A model generated the notes under the pieces. It ran no database searches. It saw only the letters and a list, made by a program, of their open reading frames with translations, and was not told where the DNA came from. A program made the translations under genes and the position numbers. 64,000 nt of DNA from a bacterium (GTDB lineage Bacteria > Armatimonadota > Fimbriimonadia > Fimbriimonadales > Fimbriimonadaceae), in NCBI GenBank assembly GCA_027483535.1, contig JAIXUN010000002.1, positions 1,860,001 through 1,924,000 on the forward strand, given 5' to 3'. Shown piece after piece: positions 27,046-38,300 of this stretch (the stretch's first letter is position 1; the number at the start of each line of letters is the position of its first letter).

Positions 27046-27450
27046 CTAGTGAGTGACGACCTTTGGGAGGTCCTTGGCTTGGCTGATCCAGTCTTCGACT
27101 TCTTTCTCGGAAGGAACTCGTCGAACCAGGCTCTTTGCCTCGTTGACCTCTTCCATCTTGGCGGTCAGGTTTGCCGCGTTTCGCTGAGCCAACTCAGGGA
27201 CAGAATCAACGCCGGATGCCTCAAGAAGATCGGCATATTCGGAACCGATTCCTTTGATGCGGGCCAGGTCCGCTCGATTCACCCATTCGAGAACGAGCTT
27301 CTCGCTGATCCCAGTCTTCTCTGCCAATTCCTCTCGACCGTTCTTGGATGCTCCTGCTTCGAGCAACGCCTCGACGGTCTTAACCCCAGCAGCCTCAAAC
27401 TTCTCGGCATACGCATCGCCGATTCCTTCAATATCACGAATATTCGCCAT
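27046..27450 (-). CDS. DUF4332 helix-hairpin-helix protein
   Basis: A 134-residue protein with two tandem helix-hairpin-helix-like units: IRDIEGIGDAYAEKFEAAGV (4-23) and ARIKGIGSEYADLLEASGVD (63-82), each followed by T/SV..L helices. This is the DUF4332 pattern, related to the HhH regions of RNA polymerase alpha CTD and DNA repair proteins. It probably binds nucleic acid or protein, but no function is established. SD AGGA precedes the ATG. Confidence 0.8.
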   Translation of the reverse strand: MANIRDIEGIGDAYAEKFEAAGVKTVEALLEAGASKNGREELAEKTGISEKLVLEWVNRADLARIKGIGSEYADLLEASGVDSVPELAQRNAANLTAKMEEVNEAKSLVRRVPSEKEVEDWISQAKDLPKVVTH

Positions 27451-27572
27451 TGGATTTCCTAAAGCGACGAAACCGCCGCTACGATCAGCCTAGCTGATTC
27501 AACGATTTCAGACAACGACTCTTAACGAAAGGTTCCAGCGACTGGACCTCAAATTCGGTACCCTTTTGCACC

Positions 27573-28559
27573 ATGAAGCGGTACGGGCAAGCAATGGAGC
27601 GAGAGATCCTGGAGCAGAGTTCCAGGCTACAGGAAAACGCGTTTCGGTACTACGAGGAAGCTCTCCAAGCCCTTCAGTCCAAGGCTTCAGGCTTCGACAT
27701 GGTCCTACTCGCGGCACGAGGTTCTTCCGATAACGCCGCCCTCTTCGCTCGTTACCTTTTTGAAGTGCATCTCGGTATTCCCGTTTCGCTGGCTGCCCCG
27801 AGCGTTGTCACTCGGTTCAACCGTTCGGTGAAGTACTCGAACTGTCTCGCGATTGGAATTTCGCAGTCGGGCGCGGCTCCGGATGTGGCTGAGGTTCTTT
27901 CCAACCTGAAGGCGAACGGCCACACCACGCTCGCGATCACCAATACGCAAGGATCGCTTCTCACCGAGATTGCCGATGCTTCCATCTTGTTGGGAGTTGG
28001 AAAAGAGGAGAGCGTAGCCGCGACAAAAACATACACCGCGTCTCAGGTGGCGCTTTACCAGATCGTCCGGGCGCTCGGCGACTCGGTTGGCGGAGACGTC
28101 ACTCATTTACCCGTGCCTGAATTGCCGACTCCGGAGTGGATTGAAACCGCCCGAGTCGCCGCTGAGGAGGTCTCGGGAACGGTCGTTCGCTCAAACCCAG
28201 TTTTCTCCCTCGCGCGTGGATACGGTTTCGCCACCGCTCTGGAGACAGCCCTGAAGCTCATGGAATGCGCCCTCATTCCTTGTAAGGCGTATTCCAGTGC
28301 CGACTTCGAGCATGGCCCCAAGGCCCTTGCCGGCCACGGGAGCGCAGCGATCAGTTACGTCGGGGCGATGGACGGCCTTGCTGCGCAAGGGTGCGAGATT
28401 CTGCAGTCTCCGATCCCTCCGCTTGGTGCGGATCAACAGCCGATTGCTCCGGTTTGGGACGTGATCTTTGGGCAATGGCTCGCCCTGCAAACAGCGCGGG
28501 CGAGGGGACTCAACCCAGATAAGGCTCGTCATTTGAGCAAGGTCACTGAAACCCTCTAG
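27573..28559 (+). CDS. SIS-domain sugar-phosphate isomerase/deaminase (GlmS C-terminal-like)
   Basis: A 328-residue protein made of the two SIS domains of glucosamine-6-phosphate synthase, without the glutaminase domain. MEREILEQ at the start, LLAARGSSDNAALFARYLFE, GISQSGAAPDV (SIS sugar-phosphate loop), VAATKTYTASQ, and the second domain LARGYGFATALETALKLMEC with SSADFEHGPKAL are diagnostic. Such stand-alone proteins act as NagB-II glucosamine-6-phosphate deaminases or AgaS-type isomerases. The hairpin at 28597-28620 follows. Confidence 0.88.
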   Translation: MKRYGQAMEREILEQSSRLQENAFRYYEEALQALQSKASGFDMVLLAARGSSDNAALFARYLFEVHLGIPVSLAAPSVVTRFNRSVKYSNCLAIGISQSGAAPDVAEVLSNLKANGHTTLAITNTQGSLLTEIADASILLGVGKEESVAATKTYTASQVALYQIVRALGDSVGGDVTHLPVPELPTPEWIETARVAAEEVSGTVVRSNPVFSLARGYGFATALETALKLMECALIPCKAYSSADFEHGPKALAGHGSAAISYVGAMDGLAAQGCEILQSPIPPLGADQQPIAPVWDVIFGQWLALQTARARGLNPDKARHLSKVTETL

Positions 28560-28596
28560 TCCGGAGGGGAAACTAAAGGCTCATTGCAATAAAGTT

Positions 28597-28620
28597 GCCC
28601 CCGAGGAAACCCTTGGGGGC
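28597..28620 (+). terminator. Hairpin between the SIS and CocE genes
   Basis: 10-bp stem (28597-28606 with 28611-28620, one G-T pair) with loop AAAC, followed by TATATTGTTT. A weak U-rich tail makes it a probable terminator; it argues against the upstream TTG start (28595) of the next frame. Confidence 0.6.
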
Positions 28621-28636
28621 TATATTGTTTGCTATC

Positions 28637-30586
28637 GTGCCTCAGATACGAAAGCAATTCTCCCTCACTCTCCAAACCAGCTTGAAAGTCGCCGCTATCG
28701 CGACCGTCTGCTCTCTCTTGGCTACCGGCGCCGTTGCCTCTAGCACCGCCCTAGCTTCGATCGAAAACGCTCTTCAAGCGGGTCAGCGACAGTCGATTCG
28801 AGAGCTTTACAAGCCCGTGGAATACATGATTCCGATGCGGGACGGCACCAAGCTGTACACCATTGTTTGGATCCCTCTGGCGAAGCCGGGCAAGCACCCG
28901 ATTCTCATGGAGCGGACTCCGTACGGAGCAGGAAGCCCTTCCACCGGTCCACGACGGGCGTACAAGGAACTGGTTGACGCGGGGTACATCCTCGCCTTCC
29001 AAGATGTTCGCGGAAAGGGCAAGAGCGACGGAAAGTTCGAGAACGTCCGACCTCAGTTGAAACCCGGTCAGACAGGGATCGACGAGTCCACCGACACCTA
29101 CGATACGGTCGACTTCTTGGTAAATAACATTTACGAGACCAACGGTAACGTCGGTCTTTGGGGCATTTCGTATCCGGGCTTCTACGCGGGTGCAGGCGCT
29201 ATCAACAATCACCCGAATCTCAAAGCGGTGAGCCCTCAGGCGCCGGTCACCGACTGGTTCTTAGGTGACGACGTGCACCACAACGGTGCGTTCTTCATCC
29301 AAGAGTCGTTCGACTTCATGGCCAACTTCGACATTCCTCGCGGGGGCCAACGTCCGGTGATCGATCGAGGCACCAAGTCGGCTTACGACTTCTATCTGGA
29401 AACGGGCGCCGTCCGGAACTTTGACGAAAAGCACTACAAGGGCTTGGTCGAGTTCTGGAAGGACATCATGGACAACGGTACCTACAACGATTTCTGGAAG
29501 GACCGTTCTCTGTCTCGCAACTTCAAAAACGTGAATTGCGCCGTGCTCACCGTAGGTGGGTGGTTCGATAAAGAAGACATGTGGGGCGCGCTCAACCTGT
29601 ACAAGTACGGCGAGCGACAGAACCGCGGAATCGACAACTTCCTGGTGATGGGTCCCTGGTCGCACGGTCAGTGGAGCGGCGGCACGGCCGGCAATCTCAA
29701 CGAGGTTCCGTTCGGTCACCTTACGGGTCGGTACTACCAAACCAAGCTCGAGTTCCCGTTCTTTGAGCGATACCTGAACAACAAGAAGGACGTCGCAAAA
29801 CCCGCCGAGGCCGCCATCTACGAGACGGGCGCCAATGCCTGGCACGAGTTCGCTACCTGGCCTCCCAAGGGCACGAAGAGCGTCGATCTTTACCTAGATG
29901 CTTCGACAGGCAAGGTCGATTTCGCCAAGCCTGGTACCGCTGCGGCGGCGAAGTACGTGAGCGATCCGGCCGCACCGACCCCTTATCTCGAAGATTGGAA
30001 AACGAATCGACGGGCTCCGGGTGACTGGCTCATTCGCGACCAAAAGTGGGGGATCGACCGAAAGGATTCGGCCGTGTTTACCGGCGCACCCCTCACAGAA
30101 GATAAGCAGTTCGTGGGCGAGTTGGAGGTCGATCTATGGGTGAAAACCACCGGAACCGACGCCGACTTCGTGGTGAAACTCATCGATGTCTTCCCTGCTG
30201 ACGACGCCACCAAATCGGCGAGTGGAACTCGAACCATGGCCGACTATCATCTGATGGTCCGCAGCGATATCTTTCGGGGCAAGTTCCGAAACTCTTTTGA
30301 GAAGCCCGAGCCGTTCAAACCCGGTCAGCCGACTCGAGTGAAGTTCAAGCTGAACGACATCATGCACACCTTCAAGAAGGGGCACCGAATTCTGGTGCAG
30401 GTGCAAAGCTCTTGGTTCCCAATTGCCGACCGCAACCCGAACGTGTTCACCGACATCTACTCGGCTCCGGATTCAGCCTACAAGGCGGCGGATATTGAAA
30501 TCTTGACGGGCGGTTCCAGTGCAAGCAAACTTGTGCTCAACGCCTTCCCGAAGATCAAACCCGGGCTCATCCCCACGAATCTCTAA
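28637..30586 (+). CDS. Secreted CocE/NonD family hydrolase (X-Pro dipeptidyl-peptidase-like)
   Basis: About 649 residues. GTG 28637 is preferred: it gives a plausible signal peptide (KVAAIATVCSLLATGAVA) and lies downstream of the hairpin. The alpha/beta hydrolase core shows FQDVRGKGKSDGKFENV and the nucleophile elbow GLWGISYPGFYAG (Ser178 from this start). The C-terminal jelly-roll domain characteristic of CocE/X-Pro dipeptidyl peptidases follows (DLWVKTTGTDADFVVKLIDV). It probably cleaves esters or prolyl peptides outside the cell. Confidence 0.9.
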   Translation: MPQIRKQFSLTLQTSLKVAAIATVCSLLATGAVASSTALASIENALQAGQRQSIRELYKPVEYMIPMRDGTKLYTIVWIPLAKPGKHPILMERTPYGAGSPSTGPRRAYKELVDAGYILAFQDVRGKGKSDGKFENVRPQLKPGQTGIDESTDTYDTVDFLVNNIYETNGNVGLWGISYPGFYAGAGAINNHPNLKAVSPQAPVTDWFLGDDVHHNGAFFIQESFDFMANFDIPRGGQRPVIDRGTKSAYDFYLETGAVRNFDEKHYKGLVEFWKDIMDNGTYNDFWKDRSLSRNFKNVNCAVLTVGGWFDKEDMWGALNLYKYGERQNRGIDNFLVMGPWSHGQWSGGTAGNLNEVPFGHLTGRYYQTKLEFPFFERYLNNKKDVAKPAEAAIYETGANAWHEFATWPPKGTKSVDLYLDASTGKVDFAKPGTAAAAKYVSDPAAPTPYLEDWKTNRRAPGDWLIRDQKWGIDRKDSAVFTGAPLTEDKQFVGELEVDLWVKTTGTDADFVVKLIDVFPADDATKSASGTRTMADYHLMVRSDIFRGKFRNSFEKPEPFKPGQPTRVKFKLNDIMHTFKKGHRILVQVQSSWFPIADRNPNVFTDIYSAPDSAYKAADIEILTGGSSASKLVLNAFPKIKPGLIPTNL

Positions 30587-30603
30587 AGAGACTGCGCTAA
30601 TCC

Positions 30604-30641
30604 AGAACGCCTTTCACACGAAACCGTGTGGGAGGCGTTCT
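30604..30641. other. Long hairpin without U-tract after the CocE gene
   Basis: A 17-bp stem (30604-30620 with 30625-30641, two G-T wobbles), loop AAAC, flanked by a second short pairing (CGCTA 30595-30599 with TAGCG 30641-30645). Neither strand has a T-run after it. It sits between convergent genes and probably ends or stabilises both transcripts. Confidence 0.6.
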
Positions 30642-30652
30642 AGCGTGGGAGC

Positions 30653-30910
30653 CTAATCAAGTTCAACTTTGCGCGTGCAACAAAACGCGGCGACAGACGC
30701 CACGCACAGTAAGAATCCACACGTTCCGCGCAGATAACGGCCCTGATCTTCCGGCGTGGCGGTACGGATATGGGCCGCTCGAGAAATCTCCTGAGCCGTT
30801 CGCACTCCGCGAGAGGTGTTTGGCTGGATAAGAATCGAGCCGATCCCGATCATGAGCAGAACGGCCGCGATGAACCGAACAATTGTCTTATCTCCAAGAA
30901 CGTGTTCCAT
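30653..30910 (-). CDS. Small membrane protein, unrecognised
   Basis: An 85-residue frame with two hydrophobic helices (FIAAVLLMIGIGSILIQP, about 13-30; GFLLCVASVAAFCC, about 65-78) joined by a polar loop. AAAGAG precedes the ATG by a few bases. It has no recognisable family. It is divergent from the prepilin gene at 30981 with a 70-base gap, which must hold both promoters. Confidence 0.5.
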   Translation of the reverse strand: MEHVLGDKTIVRFIAAVLLMIGIGSILIQPNTSRGVRTAQEISRAAHIRTATPEDQGRYLRGTCGFLLCVASVAAFCCTRKVELD

Positions 30911-30980
30911 AGCAAAACTCTTTCAATGTGGAAAGAAGGAACTGTCTATACGAACGTCGGCGGAGAGGATCATCGGGCAA

Positions 30981-31436
30981 ATGCACTCCAGAAAAGGATT
31001 CACACTGGTTGAGCTGTTGATCGTGATAATCATTATCGCGGTCTTGGCGGCGGTGGCGGTCCCGAAGATCAGTCACGGCAAACGGGCGTCCCACGAATCC
31101 TCGCTCAAGTCGAAGCTTCGCACCGTGCGCGACGCAGTCGAAAGAGCCAAGCAAGACACTGGGCTCTACCCTTTGAATCTCGCCGATTTGGTGAAGTCTG
31201 CCGCGCCTAAAAGAATGATGAATCAGAGCGGAGCTTCGGTTGGCGTTCCTGCAGGCACATGGCAGGGACCGTATCTCGACGACCGAACAGCGGGAGTTCA
31301 CGACAATGGAAAGGATCTGTACGATCCGGTCTGCGGCGGCACGTTCGACTACGAGAAGTCAGGGGCTCACATCGGAAAAGTCAAGGCGTGTGCGTCCGGA
31401 AAAGCGCTCGATGGAACGGACTTCGAGGACTGGTAA
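30981..31436 (+). CDS. Type II/IV pseudopilin (GspG-like)
   Basis: A 151-residue protein: MHSRKGFTLVELLIVIIIIA, a prepilin peptidase site and hydrophobic helix, then SLKSKLRTVRDAVERAKQDT as in major pseudopilins, and a C-terminal region with GPYLDD and NGKDLYDPVCGGTFDYE. ATG 30981 with GGAGAGG upstream is the real start; the open frame extends about 55 codons further without support. It is likely a subunit of a type II secretion-like fibre or pilus. Confidence 0.87.
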   Translation: MHSRKGFTLVELLIVIIIIAVLAAVAVPKISHGKRASHESSLKSKLRTVRDAVERAKQDTGLYPLNLADLVKSAAPKRMMNQSGASVGVPAGTWQGPYLDDRTAGVHDNGKDLYDPVCGGTFDYEKSGAHIGKVKACASGKALDGTDFEDW

Positions 31437-31438
31437 AG

Positions 31439-31472
31439 AAAAACTCCCGGCGACATTCCTGCCACCGGGAGT
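31439..31472 (-). terminator. Terminator after dnaK
   Basis: 8-bp stem (31443-31450 with 31465-31472) with an additional inner GGC/GCC pairing; on the minus strand it is followed by TTTTTCTTT (31443-31435). Confidence 0.85.
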
Positions 31473-31495
31473 CTCGTCTGCGTCCTTAAGAGACC

Positions 31496-33385
<1,890 letters not shown>

Positions 33386-33455
33386 CTAATCTGATTGTGC
33401 TAGAGGCAAACCACTTGAGCCTTTTACACTCAATTGTTCAGAACGATTATGACAG

Positions 33456-33494
33456 AAAAAGGGTTCCACTCTCACGAGTGAAACCCCATTTTTT
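33456..33494. terminator. Bidirectional terminator between the CAP-M23 gene and dnaK
   Basis: 11-bp stem (33461-33471 with 33476-33486, one mismatch), loop TCAC; the minus-strand side is followed by TTTTT and the plus-strand side by TTTTTT. Confidence 0.88.
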
Positions 33495-33506
33495 CTTACC
33501 AAGGAC

Positions 33507-35237
33507 CTATCGACGGCCCGGTTGAGATGGATCGATGACGGTGGGAATGGTGGTCGAAGAGGCGGATGGCTTATCGGCAAGTGCGATCGCGGTATCGAAA
33601 TCTCGACCCGGTTTCGGCTTTCCAATCACCACAATTCGATCCCCAGGAGCGAGGGTTGTCAGGTCGATTGCCTCGGTTGGCAGATAGACCGATTTCACTC
33701 CATCTGGACCAAGATTGAGAACTTTGCGCTGGGGTTTGGTCACCATCTTCGTCTTGCCAGACTTCTCGGTTTCTGAGATGACAAAGCCGTAGATTTGGTT
33801 TTTCTCGGCGTCGAAGCGCTCGAAGTGAAGATCGATCCGCTTCATTCCGCCACCCGGAAGCGTGTCTGGGAACATCAGAACGGGCTTCGCCGCTTGGATC
33901 TTTTGCGCTCTCATCAACGAGGAGTACGCATTCACCGTTCCGTAACCCGCCACGTGAAGCTCGAAGTGCAAATGAGGGATTGTTTGCTCGGCATTGCCGC
34001 TATCGCCGTTGTAGCCCACAAACTGCCCCGCTTCCACACGATCACCGGATTTGAGCCCAGGGGCGAAGGTGAACTCCGGTCCTGCCTTGCCATCGTCCGT
34101 GCCGGGGAGATCGTTGTTCAAGTGGATGTACGTACAAGCCACCCCGTTATCCCCTTGGATCGAAAGCGTGTCGCCGCCCATGTAAACCGTGCCCGAAATC
34201 GCCGCGACCAGGGGGCGCATCTTCTCCGCCGGAAGATCCTGGCCCATGTGCTTGCGCTTTCCTCCGTCTCTAGGAGCGCCGAACGTATCGGACCATTTCA
34301 CCGGGCCGAGCACAGGAAAGACGAGAGGCACGATCGGGACGCCCTTCTTATCCAATGGCCATTTCGGCATCTCGGGAGCCACGGTTTCGTTCCCCTGATC
34401 CTGAAGCACTCGCATGTCCCCGCCCATGACCTGCCGAGTCGAAGCCTCGTCACTCGTCGGAAGGACCTTCGCGGGCTCGTCGGAGTCGTTGAAGATCGAG
34501 TCAAACACCGTGATCACGTTTCCAGTTTCGCTCTCTACCTGGACGTAGACAACGGTCATGCCTTTCGGTCCTGGCAGGTACAGGTTCGCGGTGGACGAAT
34601 AAGGGCGCCAAGTGGACCATTCCGCTCCGTCGAGCGAGTGTCTCATGCGCTTCATCCGTTCGAAGCCGTTGAGGGTGACATTCACGTTTCTTCGGGTCGT
34701 GATCGGTAACTCATTTTCGATCACAACGTTCATGGTCTCGTTCGAGCGCCCGAATACTTGCACCATGATCACGCCACGTTTGCCCGCCGCGATTCCGACC
34801 CCGGTTTCAACAAACTTGCCATCCAAAATGTTGGATCGATGCCCAGGTGAGTCCATCCAGAGCTTCGTCGCCATGTCGGCCGTACGCGCACCTAAGACGA
34901 TGTTCTCACCCACATAGTTGTATCGATAACCCGCCTGCTCTACCCTTTGCCAGGGCTGAACCCCTTCTGGTGATGAGTGAGCAAAATAGCCGCGCCGAGC
35001 CATGTCTTCCGCATGAGCTTGGGCCGTTTTCATCAAGCTTCCGTTGGCGCGAAGAGGTCGAGCCCCGGTGCGGGTTCTCTCTCGATTGATGCGGTGGATC
35101 AGATTGTAAAGGGGTGCTTCCTGGCGCACTCCCGGCGGAACCGCTGCCGAGTAACGCGGCGCCGCATACTGACCGATTCCGAAAGTGGTCAGTAGTCCCC
35201 CGACAACTGCGATTGATGCCCAATAATTTTTTTTCAC
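33507..35237 (-). CDS. Secreted CAP-domain plus M23 peptidase fusion
   Basis: A 576-residue exported protein with two hydrolase-type domains. After a signal anchor, residues 44-164 form a CAP/SCP domain (RINRERTRTGARPL, His75 and Glu77 region, YVGENIVLG with Glu111, SPGHRSNIL with His133). A beta-rich middle (175-300) follows. Residues ~315-430 are an M23 endopeptidase: RKHMGQD (His330, Asp334), and the HxH signature PHLHFELH (His422, His424). It probably cuts peptidoglycan cross-links. The start is GTG with AGAGGA upstream. Confidence 0.88.
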   Translation of the reverse strand: MKKNYWASIAVVGGLLTTFGIGQYAAPRYSAAVPPGVRQEAPLYNLIHRINRERTRTGARPLRANGSLMKTAQAHAEDMARRGYFAHSSPEGVQPWQRVEQAGYRYNYVGENIVLGARTADMATKLWMDSPGHRSNILDGKFVETGVGIAAGKRGVIMVQVFGRSNETMNVVIENELPITTRRNVNVTLNGFERMKRMRHSLDGAEWSTWRPYSSTANLYLPGPKGMTVVYVQVESETGNVITVFDSIFNDSDEPAKVLPTSDEASTRQVMGGDMRVLQDQGNETVAPEMPKWPLDKKGVPIVPLVFPVLGPVKWSDTFGAPRDGGKRKHMGQDLPAEKMRPLVAAISGTVYMGGDTLSIQGDNGVACTYIHLNNDLPGTDDGKAGPEFTFAPGLKSGDRVEAGQFVGYNGDSGNAEQTIPHLHFELHVAGYGTVNAYSSLMRAQKIQAAKPVLMFPDTLPGGGMKRIDLHFERFDAEKNQIYGFVISETEKSGKTKMVTKPQRKVLNLGPDGVKSVYLPTEAIDLTTLAPGDRIVVIGKPKPGRDFDTAIALADKPSASSTTIPTVIDPSQPGRR

Positions 35238-35377
35238 GATTTCCTCTCCCCAAAGGAAGGCCGTCGATTGCGTGTTCGTAGCCTCTTCCTACAGACGAGC
35301 GACCTTTGCAATCGACATGTGAAACATTGAACCGTAAGGGCAAAAAGGCCCTCGGTGACATTCCTCACACCCTCTGA

Positions 35378-38300
35378 TCATTGGAGCGAAGCGTTCGCTT
35401 GGACAAGTGCTTCGACTTCAGGAGTTTCCAAGGCGCTGTCCGGATCGATAGCCGAACCCTCCCGGACCACCGTTTTAGATTCGGGCAGCCTCGCCGGAAC
35501 CAGGGTAGATACTCCGGGCTCTTGCATGGTGACACCCAGCCACGTTGGCGCAACTTCAATGGTCACCGGATTGTGCGTGATCACGATGAATTGGATCGAC
35601 TTGCTGAATTCGGCAAGGAGTCCTGCAAACCGTTCGACGTTTCGGCCGTCAAGCGGCGCGTCCACCTCATCGAGCACTACCAATGGCGCAGGCTTCACTT
35701 TAAGCAGCGAAAACAGGAACGCCGATGCGCAGAGCGATCTTTCTCCACCCGAGAGAAGCTGGAGGGGCTGCTTTCGCTTACCGGGAAGTTGAACCGATAT
35801 ATCGACGCCCGACTCCAAGACACGCTCCGTATCCGTAAGCGATAGCTCGGCGCCTCCTCCTCCGAAGAGTTGGGTGAACAACTCGGAGAACGCGACTCGC
35901 ACCTGCTCAAAGGTGTTGAGAAACTTGTCTCGGGTCAGCTTGTCCAGTTCGGCAATCGAACTTTCAACCTGCTTGATGCCGCCAAAGATATCTTCGAGTT
36001 GCACCGAGAGTTCTTCGTAGCGCTGGGTCAACCGCTCATAGGCTTCGATGGCACCGACGTTCACATCGCCCATCGCCCGGATTTCCCTTCGTAGGCGACC
36101 CACGACCATTGCAGCGTCGGCGGGAACCTCGTGCTGACCTTCCTGTTCAAGCGCGTCTGTCTCAGAGAGTCCATAGGCGTCCATGAGCCGCTCCGCCGCA
36201 TTGGCGCGCTTCGATTCCGCTCTCGCACGAGCTAGCTCCGATCGATGGTTCGCGTCGCCAAGAGACATCGCGGTGGCGCGTGCTTCTTTCGACTCCTCCG
36301 TCAATCGAAGGCTCGTTTCCAGCAATGTTCGTCGCTCCGCCTGTAGCCGATTCAGCTTGGATTCAATGCTCTCTCGCTCCTGCAAGGACTCGCTGAGCTT
36401 CTGTCTTAGCTCCTCGATATGGGCGAGAACCTTTTGCCTTTCCGGTTCCAGGTTATCGATTCGCTTGCTCCGGTGCTCCTTGGCATCCTTCGCCGCTTGA
36501 AGTCGTCTTTCCGCAGCACTGAGTCGGAGATGCGCCTGATAAACCCTGTTCTTGGAGTCCTTTAGGCGTCCCTCAAACTGCTCGGCATCTGCACTTTTCG
36601 CGGCAACGGCTTTGAGGATTTCGTCTCGCTTCGCCTCCAACTCCACCAGATCGACGGCTTGTGGGATCTCCGATTCAACTTGCTTGAGACGCCCCATCTC
36701 TGCCACCAGACGATCTCGATCACGAATGGCACCGTTTCTTTCTGAGGCGAGCCCGTCACGATACTCAAGAGCCTCCTTGAGTGGCACTTTGATCTTCGCA
36801 AGTTCGGACTCCTTAGCAACCACGGCGTCTTGCGCCGATTGCACTTGCGAATTTCGCTTCTCGTTACGAGACTCGTACTGGCCGATAGTCTTGTTCACTC
36901 GTTCAAGCGTTTCTTCAATCTCAGCGAGATCGGCCTTTCTCTGGACGAGACCATACCCTTGCCGAGCCTGCTTGCCACCCGTGACCGCACCACTGGAGTG
37001 CACCACTTCGCCATCTAGGGTGACCATTCGGCTCCAGCCGTAGGTCTTTGCGAGAGCAAGGGCATGATCGATTGTTTCAACAACAACGATCCGCCCTAGC
37101 AAGCTATTGATAACGGGTCGAACCCGCTGTTCGCAATCGACCAGCTTCGACGCCAGGCCCACGACTCCGGGCTTCATGAGCACCTGCTCAAGTTCGCGGG
37201 ATGGCTCGCTGGGGCGCATGAGTGAGATCGGCTGAAAAGTGGCTCGCCCGGCCTGATTCTCTTTCAAATATCGAATCGCGGATTTGGCATCCGATTCATG
37301 ATCCACGATCAGGTCGTTTGCGGAAGCTCCCAAGGCGGTTTCGATCGCGAGGGCAACCTCTCTATCGGCCTCGATGACCTCGGCAACAGCCTCATAGCGT
37401 CCCTTGAGTTGCCCTCTTTCGCACGCTTCAAGAACAGCTCGGGCGCCCTGACTCATTCCCTCGTGCGTCTCAAGGGTCGCCTCAATTCCCCGCTTACGAC
37501 CCTCCAGCGAGGCTCGCTCGCTCATGGCTCGGCGGACTTCTTGCAGGTCGGTCTCTTCAGACTCGCGAACCGCCGCGATCTCCGAGCGGAATGCCTCGAT
37601 CTCCGAAATCAGGGCCGTCCGCTTTGCTTCGTATTCCTGAAACTCGGACTCCGCTTCTTGGAGCGCGCCTTCTAGGTCTGGGAGGGACTTTTCGATTCCG
37701 TCCAATTCCCGCTGGGCGGCTTGCAAACGGTCGTTCCTGGCCTGCGATTCCGCCTCCAATTTCAGGCGAAGGCGGTCTGCCGCTCGCGCCTGCTCCAGAA
37801 CTCGTTCAGCGTCTTTGAGGGCGGCCCTAAGCTGCTGGGCTTCCGTATCGATTCCTGATCCCTCGACCGAAATGCGCTCAAGCTCTTCCGACTCTCGCAC
37901 ATGGTCTCCACGCGCCTCGCCAAGCTCTTTCTCTGCTAGCTCAATGCGCTCGTCGTCCTGGCCGGAATCCGTGCGCAGGTTCTGTTCGGTTTCGGCTAGC
38001 GCAGCGAGTTTTTGCTCGCTGAGGCGGATGTCTGCTTCCAGCCGCTCTATTCCAGTGAGGAGCTTTTGCTGGAGACCGCGTACATCGTCCATTTCCAGTT
38101 CAAGAGAACTGATCGACTCACCGGTCGATTTCACCTCTCGGTCAAGTTTTTCGGCGCGGTCCTGCTCTTGCTTGAGCAAACGGAGCGACTCCTGAATGCG
38201 CGTTTCCAGTTCCTCCGATTCGCGAACCGCCGCACAAAGCTCGTTGACCAACAACCCCAGTTCAACTTCTCGAAGAGAGGCAACGAGGCTCTTGTATCGA

